DNA of 64,000 bases, taken from Methylobacterium aquaticum (GTDB taxonomy: Bacteria; Pseudomonadota; Alphaproteobacteria; Rhizobiales; Beijerinckiaceae). A program made the position numbers and the translations under genes. This document shows, piece by piece, positions 8,559-17,317 of this stretch (its first letter is position 1; every line of letters starts with the position of its first letter). The notes beneath the pieces were generated by a model. It saw only the letters and a list, made by a program, of their open reading frames with translations, was not told where the DNA came from and ran no database searches. The stretch covers positions 6,924,192 to 6,988,191 of the forward strand of contig NZ_CP043627.1 of assembly GCF_016804325.1 (NCBI RefSeq). The letters run 5' to 3'.

Positions 8559-10388
8559 TCAGGCCGTGGCGAGGTCGGTCTTGAGGCCGACAGTCGGCCC
8601 GTCGGACGCTTCCTGGCCGAGATAGGCCTCGATCACCGCCGGCTCGCGCAGGACCGTGGCCGTCACCCCGTCGGCGATGCGTTTGCCGAAATTCAGCACC
8701 GTGATGTGGCTCGCCACGTCGCTCACCAGCGTCATGTCGTGGTCGATGATCAGGATGGTCAGGCCCTTGGCGGCCATCCGGCGCAGGAGCACGGTCAGCG
8801 CGTTCTTCTCGGTCGAGTTGAGGCCCGCCGCCGGCTCGTCGAGGAGGAGCAGCACCGGGTTGCCGGCGAGCGCCCGGGCGATCTCGACGAGGCGCTGGTG
8901 GCCGTAGGAGAAGGACGAGATCGGCTCGTCGGCCCGGCCCTCCAGCCCGACGAAGGCGAGAGCCGCCCGCGCCCGCGCCTCCAGTGAGGCCCTGTCATGG
9001 GTGACGATGGCGTTGCCCGGCCGCTCGGCGCCGATCACCACGTTCTCGAGCGCGCTCATCGAGCGGAACAGGCGGATGTTCTGGAACGTCCGCCCGAGGC
9101 CCGAGGCCGCGCGCTGGTGCGGCGCGAAGCGGGTGATGTCCTGCCCGTTGAGCCGCACCCGGCCGCCGGTCGGGGTGTAGAGGCCCGACAGCACGTTGAG
9201 GGTCGTGGTCTTGCCCGACCCGTTCGGGCCGATCAGCGCGTGGATGCCGCCGCGAGCCACCGTGAAGCTGACCTCGTCGACAGCCCTCAGGCCGCCGAAA
9301 TGCTTGGACAGGCCCTCGACCTCGAGCACCGGCGCGGACGTACCGGCCGCCTGCGTCAGGGTCAGGTCCTGGGCCCGCGGCGGAGCGGGTTTGCGCGGCC
9401 GCAGGCGCTTCACCTGGTCGCCGAGGAAGCCCCAGATGCCCTCCGGCATGAACACCACGATCAGGATCACGGCGAGCCCGTAGATCGCGAGATAGAGGCC
9501 CGGGATCTCCTTGAGGAACCGCAGCCATTCCGGGATCAGGATCAGCAGCCCGGTGCCGATCACCGCGCCGACCGGCGAGCCGACGCCGCCGAGCAGCGCC
9601 ATGGTGAGGAACACCACCGATTCGGCGAACGAGAACTGGTCCGGGCTGATATAGGTGAAGCTGCCGGCAAACAGCCCGCCCCCTAAGCCCGCGAGCAGCG
9701 CCCCGATGGCGAAGGCCGCCACCTTGGTGCGGTAGATGTCGATGCCGGTGACGCCGGCCGCCAGCTCGTTGTCGCGCACCGCCCGCATGGCGCGGCCGAG
9801 CCGGGTCTTCGGCATTCGCCACACCGCGTAGGCCACCGCCGCCAGCATGAAGACGCAGAGCGCGAGGTAGCTCTGGCCATCGGTGAACAGGCCCGGGCGC
9901 TTGATGTTCGGCACGCCGTCCGGCCCGTGGGTGACCGGGATCCAGTTGATCATGATCAGCGTCAGGATCTGCTGGAACGAGATCGTCACCATGGCGAGGT
10001 AGTGGCCGCCCAAGCGGAGCGTCGAGGCACCCAGGACCGCACCGAGGATCAGCGCCAGGACGAGGCCGATCGGCAGGCAGAGCCAGAAGCTGATCCCGAG
10101 ATCGACCGTGCCGAGGCCGACCGCGTAGGCGCCGATGCCGAAGAAGGCGGCCTGGGCCAGGTTGATCTGCCCGCACAGGCCCAGCACGACGGTGAGCCCG
10201 ATGACCGCGATGGCGTAGGTCGCGGCCTGCATGAGGATGTTGAGCACGTAGCCGCTGAACGGCGTCGTGGCGGCGAGGAAGACCGCGACCGCGACCAGGG
10301 CGACGTAGGCGAGGGTGCCGACGGGGAAGCGGCGGGCGGCGGGGGCGGACACCGGGTCCGCCGCGACGGGGCGAGGGGAGCCGGTCAT
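8559..10388 (-). CDS. Fused Liv permease LivM and ATPase LivG
   Basis: One 609-residue polypeptide. Residues about 25-330 are a LivM permease domain with many transmembrane segments and the GQINLAQAAFFGIGAYA signature; a short Pro/Arg-rich linker (RPRKPAPPRAQ) leads to a LivG ATPase domain (about 350-600) with Walker A GPNGSGKTT near 385, the LivG-typical GLGRTFQNIRLF stretch, signature FSYGHQ and Walker B VLLLLDEP. The start at 10388 overlaps the livH stop by four bases (ATGA), so translation is coupled. Further upstream codons in the same frame are livH read out of frame and not part of the gene. Confidence 0.92.
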   Translation of the reverse strand: MTGSPRPVAADPVSAPAARRFPVGTLAYVALVAVAVFLAATTPFSGYVLNILMQAATYAIAVIGLTVVLGLCGQINLAQAAFFGIGAYAVGLGTVDLGISFWLCLPIGLVLALILGAVLGASTLRLGGHYLAMVTISFQQILTLIMINWIPVTHGPDGVPNIKRPGLFTDGQSYLALCVFMLAAVAYAVWRMPKTRLGRAMRAVRDNELAAGVTGIDIYRTKVAAFAIGALLAGLGGGLFAGSFTYISPDQFSFAESVVFLTMALLGGVGSPVGAVIGTGLLILIPEWLRFLKEIPGLYLAIYGLAVILIVVFMPEGIWGFLGDQVKRLRPRKPAPPRAQDLTLTQAAGTSAPVLEVEGLSKHFGGLRAVDEVSFTVARGGIHALIGPNGSGKTTTLNVLSGLYTPTGGRVRLNGQDITRFAPHQRAASGLGRTFQNIRLFRSMSALENVVIGAERPGNAIVTHDRASLEARARAALAFVGLEGRADEPISSFSYGHQRLVEIARALAGNPVLLLLDEPAAGLNSTEKNALTVLLRRMAAKGLTILIIDHDMTLVSDVASHITVLNFGKRIADGVTATVLREPAVIEAYLGQEASDGPTVGLKTDLATA

Positions 10389-11260
10389 GCTTTCTCCGCG
10401 ATGCGTTCGCCGAAGATGCCCTGCGGGCGGAAGGCCAGGAAGGCGACGAGGACGATGAAGGCGAAGGCGTCCTTGTAGGGCACCGAGATGTAGGCGGCGC
10501 CGAAGGTCTCGATGATGCCGAGCGCCAGCCCGCCGATGATCGCGCCGGTCACGTCGCCGAACCCGCCGATGATGGTGGCGGCGAAGGCCTTGAGCGCGAT
10601 GGTGGCGCCCATCTGGATCGACACGAACAGGACCGGCGCCACCAGGATGCCGGCGATGCCGCCGAGAACCGCGCTGTAGACGAAGGTCAGCATGATCATC
10701 CCGGCGACGGGAATGCCGAGGAGCGCCGCCATCTCCTTGTCCTGCGAGGTCGCCTGCAGCTTCTTGCCGATGAGCGTGTGCTCGAAGAACCAGTACTGGA
10801 ACGCCACCAGCACCGCGGTGACGGCGATGATCAGGAGGTACTGGGTGTCGAGATAGACCGGGCCGACCAGGAAGCCTTGCGTCTCGAAGACCGGCGGTAG
10901 CACCTGCGGCTGCGGCCCGTAGAGGGCGAGCGTGGTGTTGGCCAGGAAGATCGAGGCGCCGATGGTCGAGATGATCACCGGCAGGTAGGTGCGGTGGCGC
11001 AAGGGGTAGTAGACGCCGAGGTTGAACAGGGCGCCCAGAGCCGCCATCCCGCCGATGGCGAGCAGGAAGGACAGCCAGTACGGCCATTGCAGGTCGACGG
11101 CGAAGACCACCATCAGGAAGGCGGCGACCATCGAGAACTCGCCTTGCGCGAAGTTCACCACGTTGGTGGCGCGGAAGATCAGCACGAAGCCGAGCGCGAC
11201 GAGCGCGTAGACGGCGCCGATGCCGATTCCCGTGAACAGAAGCTGGAGGATGAGGTCCAT
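10385..11260 (-). CDS. livH: ABC transporter permease LivH
   Basis: Inner-membrane permease, 291 residues, with the family's opening LLFTGIGIGAVYALVALGFVLIFRATNVVNFAQGEF, several further hydrophobic helices, and the GGFGDVTGAIIGG motif near residues 215-230 that contacts the ATPase. ATG at 11260 is chosen because the family begins at MDLILQLL; the longer frame adds a Cys-rich tail with no counterpart. Pairs with LivM in the fused downstream gene. There are 138 bases between livK and livH. Confidence 0.93.
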   Translation of the reverse strand: MDLILQLLFTGIGIGAVYALVALGFVLIFRATNVVNFAQGEFSMVAAFLMVVFAVDLQWPYWLSFLLAIGGMAALGALFNLGVYYPLRHRTYLPVIISTIGASIFLANTTLALYGPQPQVLPPVFETQGFLVGPVYLDTQYLLIIAVTAVLVAFQYWFFEHTLIGKKLQATSQDKEMAALLGIPVAGMIMLTFVYSAVLGGIAGILVAPVLFVSIQMGATIALKAFAATIIGGFGDVTGAIIGGLALGIIETFGAAYISVPYKDAFAFIVLVAFLAFRPQGIFGERIAEKA

Positions 11261-11398
11261 GCGGGCCCGTCCCGATCGGATGACAAGGCTCGTGCCGCCG
11301 CAAGTCTTGCAGAGAATCACGTCTTGCAAAGACTCTTGCAGCGGCCGAGAACGGCATCGGGACGGCGAGGCGCCGTCCCGATCAGGTTTCTTCGATGG

Positions 11399-12559
11399 TC
11401 AGGACTTGTAGAAGTCGATGCGCTTGTCGAAGACGATGTTGCCCTTGTCGTTGCGCACCACGTTGTAGCCGTGCAGGCCGTCGCCGTTCTGGTCGAAGTT
11501 GTAGGTGCCTTCCGCCCCCTCGTGGCCGCGGATGGCGAGCAGGGCCTCGCGGATCGCCTTCGGGTCGGTCTTGCCGGCGGCGTTGATGGCCTTCGCCAGC
11601 ACCGTCACGGCGTCGAAGGTCCAGGAGGACTGGTTGTCCGGCGGAATCTTCATCACCGCCCGGTAGGCCTTGCCGAAATTGCGCGCCGCGTCGCTCGATT
11701 CCTCGGCGTAATCGGCCACCCCGTAGGTGTTGTAGAGCGACGGCCCGGCGAGCTTGAGCGCCGTCACGTTGACGATCGAGGCCGAGCCGACCCAGGGCGC
11801 CTGCACGCCGAGCTGGCGCAATTGCCGGGCGAAGATGCCGAGATCGTTCTCGAAGGTGAAGTAGGAGCCGATCACGTCGGCGCCGGACTGGCGGATCGCC
11901 AGAACCACCGGCGTGAAGTCCTGGCTCTGGTTGGTGTAGCCCTGGTCGAGCGCCACCGTGGCGCCGGCCTTGCCCAGAGCCTCCGTCAGCGCCTTGGCGC
12001 CGCTGGTGCCGAAGGCGTCGGTCGAGTGGATGATCGCCCACTTCTTCTTGGCGAGCGTGGTCACGCCGTATTCGGCGATGACCCGGGCCGAGAAGCTGTC
12101 GTTCGGGCGGAAGCGGAACAGCCAGGGGTTGCCGAGCTGGGTCAGCACCGGATCGGTGCCGCCGAAGGCCACCGGCTTTCCGGTCTTGAGGATGTCGGGG
12201 GCCATGGCGTGGTTCTGGGTCGAGCGGATCGAGCCGAGGAACGCCACGAGATCGGGCTGCGAGGCGAGCTTGGAGAAGGCCAGCACCGCGCCCGGATTGG
12301 TGGTCTGGTCGTCCTCGGTGACGAGTTCCATCGGCTTGCCGAGGACGCCGCCGGCCTTGTTGACGGCCTCCAAGGCGATCTTGGCGCCGTTCAGCGCGAA
12401 CCGGCCGGCATCGGCGCCGGGCCCGGTGACCGGCAGCACCATGCCGATCCGCACCGTACCGCCCTGCGCGCTCGCCGGTCGAATGATCGACGGCGCGACG
12501 ACGCCGGCAGCCGCGACCGTGGCCGCACTCTTCAGGAAAACGCGGCGCGTCGTCCTCAT
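11399..12559 (-). CDS. livK: ABC transporter substrate-binding protein, Liv type
   Basis: Periplasmic ligand-binding protein (Peripla_BP_6 type), 386 residues. The N-terminus RTTRRVFLKSAATVAAAG with a following hydrophobic run and a PASAQ cleavage site is a Tat-like signal peptide. The mature part has VRIGMVLPVTGPGADAGR, AVNKAGGVLGKPMELVTEDDQTNP-type motifs and the FGTSGAKA region seen in leucine/urea/amide binding proteins. A strong GGGAGGAGAG precedes the ATG at 12559. First gene of the transporter set; divergent from the LDH2-type dehydrogenase. Confidence 0.9.
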   Translation of the reverse strand: MRTTRRVFLKSAATVAAAGVVAPSIIRPASAQGGTVRIGMVLPVTGPGADAGRFALNGAKIALEAVNKAGGVLGKPMELVTEDDQTTNPGAVLAFSKLASQPDLVAFLGSIRSTQNHAMAPDILKTGKPVAFGGTDPVLTQLGNPWLFRFRPNDSFSARVIAEYGVTTLAKKKWAIIHSTDAFGTSGAKALTEALGKAGATVALDQGYTNQSQDFTPVVLAIRQSGADVIGSYFTFENDLGIFARQLRQLGVQAPWVGSASIVNVTALKLAGPSLYNTYGVADYAEESSDAARNFGKAYRAVMKIPPDNQSSWTFDAVTVLAKAINAAGKTDPKAIREALLAIRGHEGAEGTYNFDQNGDGLHGYNVVRNDKGNIVFDKRIDFYKS

Positions 12560-12672
12560 CGGCACTCTCCTCCCGAGACGTGACCGGTGCTCCGTGGCCC
12601 GGCCTTGGGCGGGATGAGACACCGGCAGCGCTGCCATGTCCACCCCAACTCCAACCCTCGGGGATTAAAAAT

Positions 12673-12689
12673 TGCCCGGGCAGATCTGC
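12673..12689. promoter_or_regulatory. Candidate operator between livK and the LDH2-type gene
   Basis: Two overlapping perfect palindromes, TGCCCGGGCA (12673-12682) and GCAGATCTGC (12680-12689), lie next to an AT-rich GATTAAAAATT run in the 207-base divergent intergenic region. Position and symmetry suit a regulator site, but no cognate regulator can be named. Confidence 0.3.
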
Positions 12690-12766
12690 GCCCGGCACCC
12701 TCGACCTGCGGCCGCGGGGCGGCCATTCTCCGCCGCGCCAGAATCAAGAAACCGGGAGGATTTTTC

Positions 12767-13837
12767 ATGCAGATCTCAGCCAGCGGCCTGACCGCCTACG
12801 TGCGGGACATCTTCTCGCGCGCCGGCTGCTCGGACGCGGAAGCCGAGCGGATCGGTCGTTACCTCGTCGCCGCCAACCTGACCGGGCATGACAGCCACGG
12901 CGTGATCCGGGTGCCGCGCTACGTCTCGTGGCTGAAGGAGGGCGAGGTCGAGGCCGACAAGACCCCCGAGATCGTGACCGACGGCCCGGCCTTCGCGCTG
13001 GTCGATGCCCATTACGGCTTCGGCCAGACCGCCGGTCCCTTCGCCACGGAGCTCGGCATCCGCAAGGCGCGCGAGAACGGCGTCGCCATCGTGGCCCTGC
13101 GGCATGCCGGCCATCTCGGCCGCATCGGCGAATGGGCCGAGCAGGCGGCCGCCGCGGGCCTCGTCTCGGTGCATTTCGTCAACGTGGCGGGCAGCCTCCT
13201 CGTCGCGCCGTTCGGCTCGGTCGACCGGCGCTTCTCGACCGCGCCCTTCGCGGCGGGATTCCCCGTGGCGGGCGCCGAGCCGGTGATCCTCGATTTCGCC
13301 ACCTCGGCGGTGGCCGAGGGCAAGGTGCTGGTCGCCTCGCAGGGCGGCAAGGCGCTGCCGGACGGCGTGCTGATCGAGCCGGACGGGCGGCTGTCGAGCG
13401 ACCCCGCGACGCTGTACGGCCCCCTCGACGGCCCGGAGCGCGACAACCTCAAGGGCGCCGGCGCGATCCGGGCCTTCGGCGAGCACAAGGGCTCGGGGCT
13501 GGCGCTGATGTGCGAGCTGCTCGCCGGCGCGCTCACCGGATCGGGCACCGCGGGCCCGGGCGCGCGGCGGTTCTGCAACGGGATGCTGTCGCTCTACATG
13601 ACCCCGGAGGCCTTCGGCTCCGAGGACGCGATGGTGCGCGAGACCCGCGCCTATCTCGATTTCTTCAAGGACGCCCGGCCGGTGCCGGGAGGCGAGGTGC
13701 TGCTGCCGGGAGAACCCGAGCGGCGAACCCGCGAAAAGCGCCTCGCGGAGGGCGTGCCGCTGCCCGATCCGGTCTGGGAGACCCTGCTGGCGGCGGGGCG
13801 CCCATACGGGTTGGATGGCGAGACGTATCGGGGGTGA
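12767..13837 (+). CDS. Malate/L-lactate/ureidoglycolate dehydrogenase family (LDH2)
   Basis: NAD(P)-dependent 2-hydroxyacid oxidoreductase of the MDH2_LDH2 family, 356 residues, usual length. The GHDSHGVIRVPRY motif (about 45-57) holds the catalytic histidine; RHAGHLGRIGEW and the PFAAGFPVAG and ILDFATSAVAEGKV stretches are family hallmarks. GGGAGGA lies 6 bases before the ATG at 12767, excluding a longer reading that begins in the livK leader. The substrate is not readable: relatives oxidise malate, sulfolactate, ureidoglycolate or sugar acids. Divergent from livK, which may bring in its substrate. Confidence 0.88.
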   Translation: MQISASGLTAYVRDIFSRAGCSDAEAERIGRYLVAANLTGHDSHGVIRVPRYVSWLKEGEVEADKTPEIVTDGPAFALVDAHYGFGQTAGPFATELGIRKARENGVAIVALRHAGHLGRIGEWAEQAAAAGLVSVHFVNVAGSLLVAPFGSVDRRFSTAPFAAGFPVAGAEPVILDFATSAVAEGKVLVASQGGKALPDGVLIEPDGRLSSDPATLYGPLDGPERDNLKGAGAIRAFGEHKGSGLALMCELLAGALTGSGTAGPGARRFCNGMLSLYMTPEAFGSEDAMVRETRAYLDFFKDARPVPGGEVLLPGEPERRTREKRLAEGVPLPDPVWETLLAAGRPYGLDGETYRG

Positions 13838-13896
13838 GCGGGCAAATCCCCGATTGATTGGCCCGGGTCGCCGATCGCCCTGACATCCTCGAAGCC

Positions 13897-13932
13897 GTCC
13901 CGGGTTCCGCTTTCGCGGCCCCGGGACGACGA
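13897..13932. repeat. Half copy of palindromic repeat family A
   Basis: GTCCCGGGTTCCG ... CGGCCCCGGGACGAC forms a single compact hairpin matching one arm of the family A elements. It lies 60 bases after the LDH2-type gene, between convergent genes, where it may work as a bidirectional terminator. Confidence 0.6.
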
Positions 13933-13960
13933 TGGGGCCGAAGGCCGTTCGGAGAATGTC

Positions 13961-14728
13961 CTACGTCAGCATCTGCAGGTCGCCGTCCACCGCCAGCGCC
14001 TGGCCCGAGATGGTCTTGCCCCGCTCCGACGCCAGGAAGAGAATCTGGTCCGCCAGCTGGCGGGCGGTGACGTAGTCCTTGATCGAGGCCGCCGCGAAGG
14101 CCGCCTGCTCCATCTCCGAGAAGCCGATTCCGCGCTGCTGCGCCTTGGCCTCCAGCACCCGGCGCTGCCGGTCGCCGGCGACGATGCCGGGGAGCACCGC
14201 GTTGACCCGGATGCCGTCCGGCCCGAGCTCCCGCGACAACGACTTGGTGAAGCCGATCACCGCCCACTTCGCCGCCGCGTAGGGCGTGCGCAGCGGGAAG
14301 CCGAAGCGGCCCGCCGCCGAAGACAGGTTGACGATCGACGGGTTGGCGCTCCCGCGCAAAAGCGGCACCGCCAGGCGCACGCAGTTGAACTGGCCGGTGA
14401 TGCAGATGTCGAGCGTGCGGTCCCAGTCCTCCGGGTTGATCTCCTCGACGCGGCCCGTCGGCCCGGCGATGCCCGCGTTGTTGATCAGGCAATCGAGCCC
14501 GCCGAGCGCGCGGTCCGCCTCCGCGAACAGCCGGGCGACGTCGTCGCGCGAAGCCACGTCGGCATGGGTGCCGGTGATCCCGGCGGGGAGGGCGGCCAGC
14601 GCCTCGCGGTCGACGTCGCAGACATGGACGCGCGCGCCTTCTTCCGTGAAGGCCCGGGCCACTTCGAGGCCGATGCCGCCCGCGCCCGCGGTGACCAGAA
14701 CCTTCAGGCCGCTCAATCCCATATCCAT
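13961..14728 (-). CDS. Short-chain dehydrogenase/reductase, NAD-type
   Basis: Classical SDR of 255 residues. TAGAGGIG at 13-20 is the glycine-rich nucleotide motif and D38 at the end of the second strand favours NAD over NADP. NNAG occupies 83-86 and the catalytic triad is S137, Y150 and K154 (YAAAK). The C-terminal end ISGQALAVDGDLQML is the usual family ending. It is 15 bases downstream of the GntR regulator on the same strand, so the two probably form one operon. Substrate unknown, plausibly a sugar or hydroxyacid intermediate. Confidence 0.9.
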   Translation of the reverse strand: MDMGLSGLKVLVTAGAGGIGLEVARAFTEEGARVHVCDVDREALAALPAGITGTHADVASRDDVARLFAEADRALGGLDCLINNAGIAGPTGRVEEINPEDWDRTLDICITGQFNCVRLAVPLLRGSANPSIVNLSSAAGRFGFPLRTPYAAAKWAVIGFTKSLSRELGPDGIRVNAVLPGIVAGDRQRRVLEAKAQQRGIGFSEMEQAAFAAASIKDYVTARQLADQILFLASERGKTISGQALAVDGDLQMLT

Positions 14729-14743
14729 GACGTCACTCCTGTT

Positions 14744-15541
14744 TCAGGGCGCGAGCCGCCCCGTCGTCTCGATGAAGGCGGCGCTGCCGGCGATGTCGGC
14801 ACCGAGCGCCGCGCGGGCGCCCTCGGCATCGCCGGATCGGAGCGCCGCCACCAGGGCGGCGTGATGCGCCTCGGCCCCGCCCTCGGCGAGGCGGCGCGGC
14901 GAGGAGCGCATGTCGAGGTTGAGCACCGGGCCGATGCGCAGCCACAGGCCCTCGATGATCGCGATCAGCGAGGGCAGGCCGGCGGCCTCGTAGACCGCGA
15001 AATGTAGGTCGCGGTTGGCCCGCATCGCCCGTTCCAGGTCGGGCTCGGGCGCCCGCACCTCGTTCCGGAAGACCGCATCGTGCTCGGCGATGGTCGCCAG
15101 GGCGCCCGGCGTCGCCGCCCGCGCGGCCTCCGCCGCCGCGAATCCCTCGACCGCGATCCGCACCCGGGTCAGCTCGCGGAACTTGCCCAGCGTGATGACC
15201 GGCACCCGGACGGCGCGGTTGGGCAGCACCTCCAGGGCCTCGTCGGCGACGAGGCGCGACACCGCCTCCCGCGCCGGCATCATCGAGGTGCCGAGCCGCT
15301 CCGCCACGGTGCGCAGGGACAGCCGCTCCCCGGGCGCCAGCTCGCCGGCGATCAGCAGGTCGCGCAGGGCATCGTAGACCTGGGTGCCGAGGGTGATCCG
15401 TGCGAGCGCGCCCGCCGGCTCCGGCCGGTCGCCCGCCGGCGGCTCGCCGTTGCCTGCCGGCGGCCCGCTGTTGCCTGCCGGCGGCTCCCGGCTGCCTGCC
15501 GGCGGCTTGCGCCCAGGCGCATGCAAGTCCCGCCTCTCCAA
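14744..15541 (-). CDS. GntR-family (FadR subfamily) regulator with repeat-bearing N-terminus
   Basis: 265 residues: an N-terminal extension (about 1-45) made of 7-residue PPAG repeats, a winged helix (about 50-115, TLGTQVYDALRDLLIAGEL, SLRTVAERLGTSMMPAREAVSRLVADEAL), and an all-helical FCD ligand domain (about 120-255) with the H/D pattern of that fold. The start is a TTG at 15541 with GGGGAGG 8 bases upstream; no ATG or GTG is available closer to the helix-turn-helix. Divergent from the binding protein at 15691, so it likely controls both directions. Confidence 0.85.
   Translation of the reverse strand: MERRDLHAPGRKPPAGSREPPAGNSGPPAGNGEPPAGDRPEPAGALARITLGTQVYDALRDLLIAGELAPGERLSLRTVAERLGTSMMPAREAVSRLVADEALEVLPNRAVRVPVITLGKFRELTRVRIAVEGFAAAEAARAATPGALATIAEHDAVFRNEVRAPEPDLERAMRANRDLHFAVYEAAGLPSLIAIIEGLWLRIGPVLNLDMRSSPRRLAEGGAEAHHAALVAALRSGDAEGARAALGADIAGSAAFIETTGRLAP
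15431..15511. repeat. 21-base minisatellite inside the GntR gene
   Basis: Just under four tandem copies of a 21-base unit based on CCTGCCGGCGGC, each with a different 9-base remainder. In the regulator frame they encode heptads of the type PPAGNGE. Since each unit is a multiple of three, copy-number change would alter the protein tail without breaking the frame. Confidence 0.85.
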
Positions 15542-15581
15542 GCGACGGACCTCCCCTCACGTTTCCCCCTCAGCACGGACG

Positions 15582-15597
15582 GACGGTTTGGACCGTC
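15582..15597. promoter_or_regulatory. Candidate operator 1 in the gntR / binding-protein divergent region
   Basis: A perfect inverted repeat, GACGGT-TTGG-ACCGTC, 41 bases upstream of the TTG start of the GntR gene and 94 upstream of the binding-protein gene. Such a position fits autoregulation, but the binding protein is not identified. Confidence 0.35.
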
Positions 15598-15629
15598 TCG
15601 ACAGGCGCGCCGTTTGATGCCAGCCTAAG

Positions 15630-15645
15630 TGTGATCACAGATCAC
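15630..15645. promoter_or_regulatory. Candidate FadR-type operator 2
   Basis: TGTGATCACA is a perfect 10-base palindrome followed by a second GATCAC half. The GT-N4-AC core resembles the GT...AC pattern common to FadR-subfamily GntR sites. It lies 45-60 bases upstream of the binding-protein start at 15691. Confidence 0.4.
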
Positions 15646-15690
15646 GGCAACCCGAACGACCGTGATGCGATCTCGGGCAGGATACGCACC

Positions 15691-16956
15691 ATGACGCAGG
15701 GCTTCACCCCCACGCGCCACCCCTTCACGCGCCGCCGCCTCGTGCAGGGCGGTCTCGCGGCCGGCGCCGCGCTCGCGATGCCGGGCCTCGTACGGGCTCA
15801 AGGCACGCACCCCATCCGCATCGGCCACCTCACGCCGCGCACCGGCTTCCTCGGGCCGCTCGGCGAATACGCCGTGATGGCGGCCCAGCTCGCCGCCGAG
15901 GAGATCAACGCCGCCGGCGGCATCGACGGCCGCAAGGTCGAGCTTCTGACCGAGGATTCGGTCAACCCGCAGACCGCGTCGGGCAAGGCCGAGCGCTACA
16001 TCGAGCGCGACAAGGTCGCGGCGATCGTCGGCGAGATTTCTTCCGCCTCGGCGCTCGCCATCGGGCAGGTGGCGCAAAGAGGAAAGACGATCTTCCTCAA
16101 TACCGGCGCCAATTCCGATGCCCTGCGCGGCCAGGATTGCAAGCGCTACATGTTCCACGTCGAGGGCGCGAACTCGATGTACGTCAAGGCGGTCGGCCGC
16201 TCCCTGACCGAGCAGGGGCTGGTCAAGGGCAAGCGCTGGTACTCGCTGACCGCCGACTACGCCTTCGGCCACGACCTCCTGCGGGTCGCCAAGGGGTTCA
16301 TGCAGGGGCAGGGCGGCACCTTCGCGGCCGACGAACTGGTGCCGACCGACGCCACCGACTTCTCGGCCTACCTGATCAAGATTCGGCAGGCGAAGCCGGA
16401 TCTCGTGATCTCGAACCTCGCCGGCAACCAGATCACCAACTTCCTCAAGCAATACGCCGAATACGGCTTGCCCTTCCCGGTCGCCGGCTTCGGCTTCGAC
16501 ACCGCGCTCGCCTGGGGTGCCGGACCCGGCAACTTCGCCGGCACCTGGCCGTGCCTGTGGCACCACAAGGTCGACACGCCGTCGTCCAAGGCCTTCGTCG
16601 CCGCCTTCACCAAGAAATACGGCAAGCCGCCGGAGAACCAGGCCTGGGGCGACTACAACGCGGTCAAGATCGTCGCCAAGGCGATGGCCGACACGAAATC
16701 GACCGAGGGGCCGAAGCTGGTCTCGTATCTGGAGGGCGGCGCGAAGTTCGACGTGCAGAAGCCCCGTCCGGGCTATTTCCGCGCCCGCGACCACCAGTTC
16801 ATCAGCGAGATGTACGCGATCACGGCGCTCCCGGCCGACAAGGTCAAGGACAAATGGGACCTCTTCACCTCGACCCCGGCGATTCCCGGTCCGAACGAGG
16901 ACATGGAGGTGCTGGCGCCGACGGCGGAGGAGGCGGCGTGCCGGATGGAGGGGTAG
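15691..16956 (+). CDS. ABC transporter substrate-binding protein, Liv type
   Basis: 421-residue periplasmic binding protein. The N-terminus has TRRRLVQGGLAAGAALAMPG ending at VRAQ, a Tat-like signal peptide. The mature part begins IRIGHLTPRTGFLGPLGEYAVMAAQLAAEEINAAGG, the classic Peripla_BP_6 opening, and runs the full family length. ATG at 15691 is chosen because a longer frame would run through the GntR gene on the other strand; only a weak AGGA precedes it. First gene of the second Liv transporter; a large stem-loop separates it from the permease genes. Ligand unknown. Confidence 0.9.
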   Translation: MTQGFTPTRHPFTRRRLVQGGLAAGAALAMPGLVRAQGTHPIRIGHLTPRTGFLGPLGEYAVMAAQLAAEEINAAGGIDGRKVELLTEDSVNPQTASGKAERYIERDKVAAIVGEISSASALAIGQVAQRGKTIFLNTGANSDALRGQDCKRYMFHVEGANSMYVKAVGRSLTEQGLVKGKRWYSLTADYAFGHDLLRVAKGFMQGQGGTFAADELVPTDATDFSAYLIKIRQAKPDLVISNLAGNQITNFLKQYAEYGLPFPVAGFGFDTALAWGAGPGNFAGTWPCLWHHKVDTPSSKAFVAAFTKKYGKPPENQAWGDYNAVKIVAKAMADTKSTEGPKLVSYLEGGAKFDVQKPRPGYFRARDHQFISEMYAITALPADKVKDKWDLFTSTPAIPGPNEDMEVLAPTAEEAACRMEG

Positions 16957-16996
16957 CCGTCACCGGTGCTCCGGCCCCGGAACGTGGGGCATGCCT

Positions 16997-17144
16997 CCCC
17001 TCTCCCGTGTGGGAGAGGGGTCGGGGGTGAGGGTGACACGCTTCCGTGTGAGACGCTGAGTGTGGTGCTGGCAGCGTAATGCCCAGTGCTTGATCCTGAA
17101 GCGTGTCACCCTCACCCCTACCCCTCTCCCACACGGGAGAGGGG
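16997..17144. repeat. Large intergenic stem-loop between binding protein and permease genes
   Basis: Two nearly perfect inverted arms of about 48 bases (16997-17044 and 17097-17144), each containing a smaller hairpin CCTCTCCC-GTGT-GGGAGAGG. As RNA this would form a very stable cruciform-like structure 40 bases after the binding-protein stop. Likely effect: partial termination or 3' end protection, giving more binding protein than permease. Confidence 0.85.
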
Positions 17145-17188
17145 ATCCCGCGATTTCTATTGAAGCGGGTGGCGATCTGAAAATGACG

Positions 17189-17294
17189 CTAGAGCATTTT
17201 CCGACGAAGTGGATACCGGTTCGTCGCAGAAAATGCGGCAAAATCAACGACCTAGAGAGCTTCGCGATTGCAACGCGATCGTGAAGTGCTCTAG
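17189..17294. repeat. MITE-like repeat, family H copy 1
   Basis: 106 bases bounded by CTAGAGCATTT at the left and its near inverse AAGTGCTCTAG at the right, with inner motifs TTTTCCGAC, CCGGTTCGT and GCTTCGCGATTGC shared with 51131-51237. It ends only 23 bases before the GTG start of livH, so it forms the leader of the permease transcript. Confidence 0.8.
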
Positions 17295-17317
17295 TCCTTT
17301 TGAATCGGAACTAACCC

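Noticed and set aside
10389..11357. Upstream extension of the LivM-LivG frame
   Set aside because: This part is livH read out of frame; the real start at 10388 overlaps the livH stop (ATGA).
15431..15511. Tandem repeat considered as a CRISPR array
   Set aside because: Units are 21 bases, contiguous with no spacers, and in frame with a protein; no cas genes are present.
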